Below are positions 57,736-64,000 of a stretch of DNA of 64,000 nt, piece after piece. The position numbers and the translations under genes were made by a program. The DNA comes from Microglena sp. YARC (lineage: Eukaryota > Chlorophyta > Chlorophyceae > Chlamydomonadales > Chlamydomonadaceae): positions 80,921,420-80,985,419 of the forward strand of contig CM039463.1 in assembly GCA_022414725.1 (NCBI GenBank). The letters run 5' to 3'. The notes beneath the pieces are model-generated. The model was given only the letters and a program-made list of their open reading frames with translations, made no database searches and was not told the DNA's origin. The stretch's first letter is position 1. Every line of letters starts with the position of its first letter.

Positions 57736-60700
57736 ATAATGCTAGATATAGCATCTCTACTACTACTAGCACTAATGCTAGATGCATCTCTACTACTAGC
57801 ACTAATGCTAGCACTAATGCTGCTAGCACTAATACTAATAGCATCTAATGCTCTACTATAGCACTACTATACTGCTGCACTAATGCTGCTAGCACTAATG
57901 CTAAGAGTAGCATCTCTACTACTACTAGCACTAGCTGCTAGCACTAAATGCTGCTAGCACTAATGCTAGTATAGCACTCTACTACTACTAGCACTCTAGC
58001 TAGCTAATGCTGCTAGCACTAATGCTAGATATAGCATCTCTACTACTACTAGCACTACTGCTAAGCAGCACTAATGCTGCTAGCACTAATGCTGCTAGAG
58101 CACTATAGCATCTCTACTACTACTAGCACTACTGCTGCTGCTACACTAATGCTCTAGCTATGCTAGATATAGCATCTCTACTACTACTAGCACTACTGCT
58201 TAGCACTAATGCTGCTAGCACTAAATGCTAGATATGCTAGATTATAGCATCTCTACTACTACTAGCACTTAATGCTAGCACTATGCTGTAGCACTAATGC
58301 TAGCTCTACTAGGCTAGCAGTAACTGCTAGTGCTATCTCAGCTAGTATAGCTACTATCTAGCAGCTAATGCTAATAATGCTAGCATCTCTACTACTACTA
58401 GCTAATGCTGCAGCACTAATGCTGCTAGCTGCTATAATGCTGCTAGCACTAATGCTGCTAGCACTAATGCTGCTAGCACTGCTGCTACTACTACTAGCTA
58501 GCTAGCACTAGTTGCTGCTAGTGCTAGCACCATAATGCTAGCATATAGCATCTCTACTACTACTAGCACTACTGCTAGCACTAATGCTGCTAGCACTAAT
58601 TCTAGATATAGCATCTCTAACTACTACTAGCACTTCTATTAGCTAGCACTTATGCTGTGCTACATACTAGCACTATTCTGCTGAGCTAGTGTGCTGCTAG
58701 TAATGCTAATGCTGCACTAATGCTGCTAGCACTAATGCTAGATATAGGCATCTCTACTACTACTAGCACTAATGCTAGATATAGCATCTTCTAACTGCAC
58801 TATCTTAGCATAATGCTGCTAGCCTATGCCTAGAATATAGCATCTCTACTACTACTAGCACTAAGCAGCACATGCTGAGCACTAATGCTACTAGCACTAG
58901 TGTATAGTAATATATGCATCTCTATAACTAGCACTACTGCAGCTAATGCTGCTACACTAATGCTAGATATAGCATCTCTACTACTAGCACTACTGCTAGC
59001 ACTACTGCTGCTAGCACTAATTGCTGTGCTAAGTAATAGCTAGATATGCATCTCTATACTACTAGCACTACTGCTAAGCACCTAATGCTGCTAGCACTAA
59101 TGCAGTATAGAGCATCTCTACTACTACTAGCACTTAATGCTGCTACTACTAGCACTATGCTAGATATAGCATCTTCTACTACTACTAGCACTACTGCTAG
59201 CACTAATGCTGCTAGGCACTAATGCCTGCTTAGCACTAATGCTTAGATATAGCATCTCTACTACTACTAGCACTACTGCTAGATATAGCATCTTCTACTG
59301 CTAGCACTAATGCTAGATCTATAGCATCTCTACTACTACTAGCACTAATGCTAGCACTAATGCTACGTAGCAATAATGCTAGATATATGCATCTCTACTA
59401 CTACTAGCACTACTGCTAGCACTACACTAGCAGCACTATTATAAGATATAGCATCTTCTACTACTACTAGCACTACTGCTGCAGCACTAATGCTGCTAGC
59501 ACTAATGTGCTTAGCACTAATGATATAGCATATCTCTACTACTACTAGCAGTACTGCTAGCACTAATGCTGGCTAGCACTAATGCGCTACACTAATCTGC
59601 TACTACTACTAGCTGCTGACTATAATGCTAGATATAGCATCTATACTCTACTCTTACTGCTAGCACTAGTGCTGCTAGCACTAATGCTGCTAGCCATAAT
59701 GCTAATATAGCATCTCTTACTAACTACTAGCACAATGCTAGCACTACTATAGCTAATTGCTATATAAGCATCTCTACTACTACTAACACTACTTGCTAGC
59801 ATAATGCTGCTAGCTAATGCTAGATATAGCATCTTACTACTACTAGCTAATGCTAGCCACTAATGCTGCTAGACACTAATGTGCTAGCACTATGCCTAGA
59901 TATAGCATCTTCTACTACTACAACAATGCTAGCACTACTACTAGCACTAATTGCTAGGATCATTAGCATCTCTCTACTACTAGCACTACTGCTAGCACTA
60001 TATGCCTAGCACTAATGCTAGATATAGCATCTCTTTACTACTGACTCTTGCCTAGCACTACTGTGGCACTATGCTAGCACTAAAATGCTGCATCACTAAG
60101 CTAGATATAGCATCTCTACTACTACTAAGCACTACTGCTAGCACTAATGTGCTTTAGCACACTAATGCTAGGTTTATAGATCTCTACTACCTAGCACTAC
60201 TGCTAGCACTAGCTGCTAGCACTAATGCTGCTAGCACTAATGGGTAGATTATAGCATCTACTACTACTAGCCACTATTGCTAGCACTAATCTTCTAGCAC
60301 GTAATGCTAATATAGCATCTCTACTACTACTAGCACTACTGCTAGCACTAATGCTGCTAGCACTAATGCTAGATATAATCTCTCTCTACTACTATAGCAC
60401 TAATGCTAGCACTCCTACTTAGCCACTAATCTAGGATATAGCATCTTCTACTACTAACTGCCACTAACTGCTAGCACTTGCTGCTAGCACTAGATGCTAG
60501 ATATAGCATCTCTACTACTACTAGCAACTTAATGCTAGCCACTAAATGCTGGGTAGCAATAATGCTGCTAGCACTAATGCTGCTAGCACTAATGCTGCTA
60601 GCACTATGCTTGCTTAGACTAATGCTGATATAGCATCTACACTCGCACAATGCTAGCACTATACTAGCCTAATGCTAGATTATAGCATCTCTTACTATAG

Positions 60701-61594
60701 CTGCACTATGCTAGGCCTAATTGTGCTTGCACTAATTGTAATATGCTTTCTATAACTACTGCAATACTTTGCTAGCACTATGCTCTAGCAGCTATGTGGC
60801 TTAGCACTAATGCTTAGATATAGCATCTCTCTACACTTTAGCACTCTGCTTGAGCACTAATGCCGTATGCACTATGCTAGATATTAGCATCTCTATAACT
60901 ACTAGACTACTGCTAATGCACTAATGCTGCTAGCACGTAATGCTTATGCTTAGCATCTCTACCTCACTCTCCACTCGCGCCCTTAATTCTGTGATGCTAC
61001 GTACAGTATACCACTATGAGCATCTCGGTACTGTACTATGCTGCACTGACCTACTCGCTCTAGCGACCTTAATGTCTAGCCTCATGTATGATATAGCATC
61101 TCTATACTACGAGCGACTACTTTGCTGCTCATGCTGCTAGCATAATGCTAGATTGTCGTCTGACTTCTAGCAACTAATGCTGACTTGTACTACTAGCACT
61201 AATGCTATATAGGCATCTTCTGACTACTAGCACTTACTCTCACTAATGCTGTAGCACCTAATGCTGTTTGCATCTTACTACTACTAGCACTAACTCTAGC
61301 ACTATATGCTGCTCAGCAACGTAATGTTGCTAGCACTAATGCTGATATAGATCTTCTACTACTACTATCATACATGCTGATTACTAGCTATAATCTGAAA
61401 GCATGTCTACTATACTAGCACTACTGCTAGCACTACTGTGCTGCACTAATGCTAAGATACTGGCATCTGCTACTACTTACTAGCGACTAATGCTAGCACT
61501 ATTGCTGCTAGACTAATGCTTTCTTATAGCATCTCATATATAATCACTACTGCTTATGACTAATTGCTGCTAGCGTATGCTATCTCTCTCTTGT
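57736..61594. repeat. Same minisatellite, progressively corrupted towards the gap
   Basis: Units stay recognisable but carry more and more one-base insertions and deletions, and by 61 kb only fragments such as TAGCATCTCT survive. The indel-rich, distance-dependent pattern suits unpolished long-read sequence at a contig end better than biological decay. Confidence 0.85.
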
Positions 61595-62594
61595 NNNNNN
61601 NNNNNNNNNNNNNNNNNNNNNNNNNNNNNNNNNNNNNNNNNNNNNNNNNNNNNNNNNNNNNNNNNNNNNNNNNNNNNNNNNNNNNNNNNNNNNNNNNNNN
61701 NNNNNNNNNNNNNNNNNNNNNNNNNNNNNNNNNNNNNNNNNNNNNNNNNNNNNNNNNNNNNNNNNNNNNNNNNNNNNNNNNNNNNNNNNNNNNNNNNNNN
61801 NNNNNNNNNNNNNNNNNNNNNNNNNNNNNNNNNNNNNNNNNNNNNNNNNNNNNNNNNNNNNNNNNNNNNNNNNNNNNNNNNNNNNNNNNNNNNNNNNNNN
61901 NNNNNNNNNNNNNNNNNNNNNNNNNNNNNNNNNNNNNNNNNNNNNNNNNNNNNNNNNNNNNNNNNNNNNNNNNNNNNNNNNNNNNNNNNNNNNNNNNNNN
62001 NNNNNNNNNNNNNNNNNNNNNNNNNNNNNNNNNNNNNNNNNNNNNNNNNNNNNNNNNNNNNNNNNNNNNNNNNNNNNNNNNNNNNNNNNNNNNNNNNNNN
62101 NNNNNNNNNNNNNNNNNNNNNNNNNNNNNNNNNNNNNNNNNNNNNNNNNNNNNNNNNNNNNNNNNNNNNNNNNNNNNNNNNNNNNNNNNNNNNNNNNNNN
62201 NNNNNNNNNNNNNNNNNNNNNNNNNNNNNNNNNNNNNNNNNNNNNNNNNNNNNNNNNNNNNNNNNNNNNNNNNNNNNNNNNNNNNNNNNNNNNNNNNNNN
62301 NNNNNNNNNNNNNNNNNNNNNNNNNNNNNNNNNNNNNNNNNNNNNNNNNNNNNNNNNNNNNNNNNNNNNNNNNNNNNNNNNNNNNNNNNNNNNNNNNNNN
62401 NNNNNNNNNNNNNNNNNNNNNNNNNNNNNNNNNNNNNNNNNNNNNNNNNNNNNNNNNNNNNNNNNNNNNNNNNNNNNNNNNNNNNNNNNNNNNNNNNNNN
62501 NNNNNNNNNNNNNNNNNNNNNNNNNNNNNNNNNNNNNNNNNNNNNNNNNNNNNNNNNNNNNNNNNNNNNNNNNNNNNNNNNNNNNNNNNNNNNN
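61595..62594. other. Assembly gap of exactly 1000 N
   Basis: The round number indicates a placeholder scaffold gap of unknown true size. The right edge of the minisatellite is hidden in it. Confidence 0.99.
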
Positions 62595-64000
62595 ATGATC
62601 AATTCTTCTCATCCTGCACTCGCTCCGCTCACTCTGAAGTTCTATCATACATGGCATTCCCAAAGCTCTAAGAATTCGACGTCGATATCTGAGAGGGTCC
62701 GAAAGTATACACACGAACAATTTTATGAAGATGTGGCGTCCTCGTCTTCAGTTTCTGGTGAATGTAAACAAGAGACCTCGACGACTGCAAGGCGCACCAT
62801 CATGTAGACAGCCCACATTTGTTTGACAGGGATTCTCTTTTCTCTCTTATATTTAGTTTCTACGCTGTAGGCCAGGACGAACGACACTCTGGACCATCCA
62901 TCGCATCGACCACTAAGGGTCCGGGGCTGAAGCACACACTTCCATCCCCAAGTCTCCTTCCCTCCTTTCCCAAGTGGCAGACTTGCAATGTGTAGAATCA
63001 ACCTATTCTTGATAGTTGCTCAACTTACTACAGGAGAACCGCCCAGTGGATTCACGGCAACCATGTTTTGTACCAAAGGTCCTCAATTCTTCTAGCTGTG
63101 TGTGCTTTTATGCGCGCTATGGCCATGCTAGACGTTTGATCATTGCTTATGCTACCTTTCGACAGAACCGCCTCCTTCCATCGGTCGGTCCTTGTCTGTT
63201 TCGAGGCAACGCGGGTCAGAGGGTGGATGCTATGGCCATCAAAGATGTATGTGAAGCAGCACGGGTAAGCACGCAACCCGAAGGCAATGGTTCTTGATTG
63301 GATCCAGCAAACCCGACGTGCCCGCTGAATGTGTATAGATCACTTTCAGACGTCCACGTGCCGGGTAGCTTGGGGGTGCGCCATTTCTCTCTGACTTCTG
63401 AAGTATACTTGCTGTCGTACATAGTATAAGGTCCTTCCTCTGCAGGTCCCTACAGGACACGACGTCCTCACCCCTTGCCGCCTGCTGCACTGTGCGAGAC
63501 TTGAATCATCGGTGTACATGCTCACAAGCGACTCATCGGACCCCATAGACCGAGAAGTGAGGAGCAAGGGCTGAACAGTAGGGGCAAAATGTAAATGTTT
63601 AGGGCTCAGATGTCTCCTGTTAGAGCTTCCATAAGCAATCGCACGGTCGCCGTATGAGTTTGATGGGTAGGCACGTCAAACTCCTCGCGCGTCAACCACA
63701 ACAGGTTGACGTTTGTCCACATGAGGACACATTCTTCGAGTACGTTGTGCCGCGAGAAATAGATTGGGGGTCAGCGCGATACCTCATTTGACTCTCCAAC
63801 GAAATGAAAAACTCAGTTTTGAAACGAGGCACACTACTATCCCCAAGACACCGTTTTTTGGTAACGTAATTAGATTCTTCCGCTACGAGAATGTCTTCCG
63901 GCTAAATGCAAATTCTTTCTGGAAGATCTTCTTGCGAGAGGGCGCCAAACAGCATATCTGCCTCAGAATTCAAGAAGTCGTAAATATTATTTGAGGCATT
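62595..64000. other. Segment right of the gap, no gene recognised
   Basis: None of the repeat families of the left side occurs here. A plus-strand frame is open from the gap edge to 62807 (about 70 codons, ending TTARRTIM), and short frames occur near 63239-63567 (-) and 63764-63994 (+). None has a recognisable domain. It could be ordinary intergenic DNA or a wrongly joined contig. Confidence 0.4.

Noticed and set aside
61560..62720. Open frames crossing the gap
   Set aside because: They consist almost entirely of N.

Overview
Eukaryotic nuclear DNA. Two spliced genes can be read from conserved protein segments joined by GT-AG introns. Coding sequence is under 2 kb of the 61 kb before the assembly gap; nearly all the rest is tandem repeats, short dispersed elements and one very large minisatellite. 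A protist or alga fits. A prasinophyte green alga such as Cymbomonas is my low-confidence guess, from the style of intron and repeats only.

Layout. (1) 1-7.0 kb: dispersed elements and one isolated Pro/Thr/Ala-rich exon on the + strand (1729-1933). (2) 7.03-17.06 kb, minus strand: a NUS1 (NgBR/LEW1-type) gene, the non-catalytic subunit of dehydrodolichyl diphosphate synthase, split into six or seven mostly tiny exons. (3) 17.06-19.36 kb: the space between two divergent genes. (4) 19.36-23.94 kb, plus strand: five consecutive exons of an armadillo (ARM) repeat protein; the 3' end is not found. (5) 25.14-61.59 kb: a minisatellite of roughly 500 or more copies of a 63-bp unit. It is clean to about 57.7 kb and then increasingly corrupted by single-base indels up to an exactly 1000-N gap (61595-62594). 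(6) 62.6-64.0 kb: a segment with none of the left-hand repeats.

The most interesting signal is a recurring architecture. Next to almost every exon edge, in both genes and on both strands, the last or first tens of bases of the exon, its splice site and the adjoining intron have been tandemly copied 2-8 times at periods of about 76-143 bp. The copies march into the intron or, for the last NUS1 exon, past the stop codon. They carry decoy splice sites, some intact and some mutated. I know of no named system that describes this; it may be an intron-growth process anchored on splice junctions. The giant minisatellite follows the last visible ARM exon and could lie inside a huge intron of that gene.

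Functionally the two genes are unrelated as far as I can see: NUS1 acts in dolichol synthesis at the ER, and the ARM protein is an unassigned scaffold-type protein.
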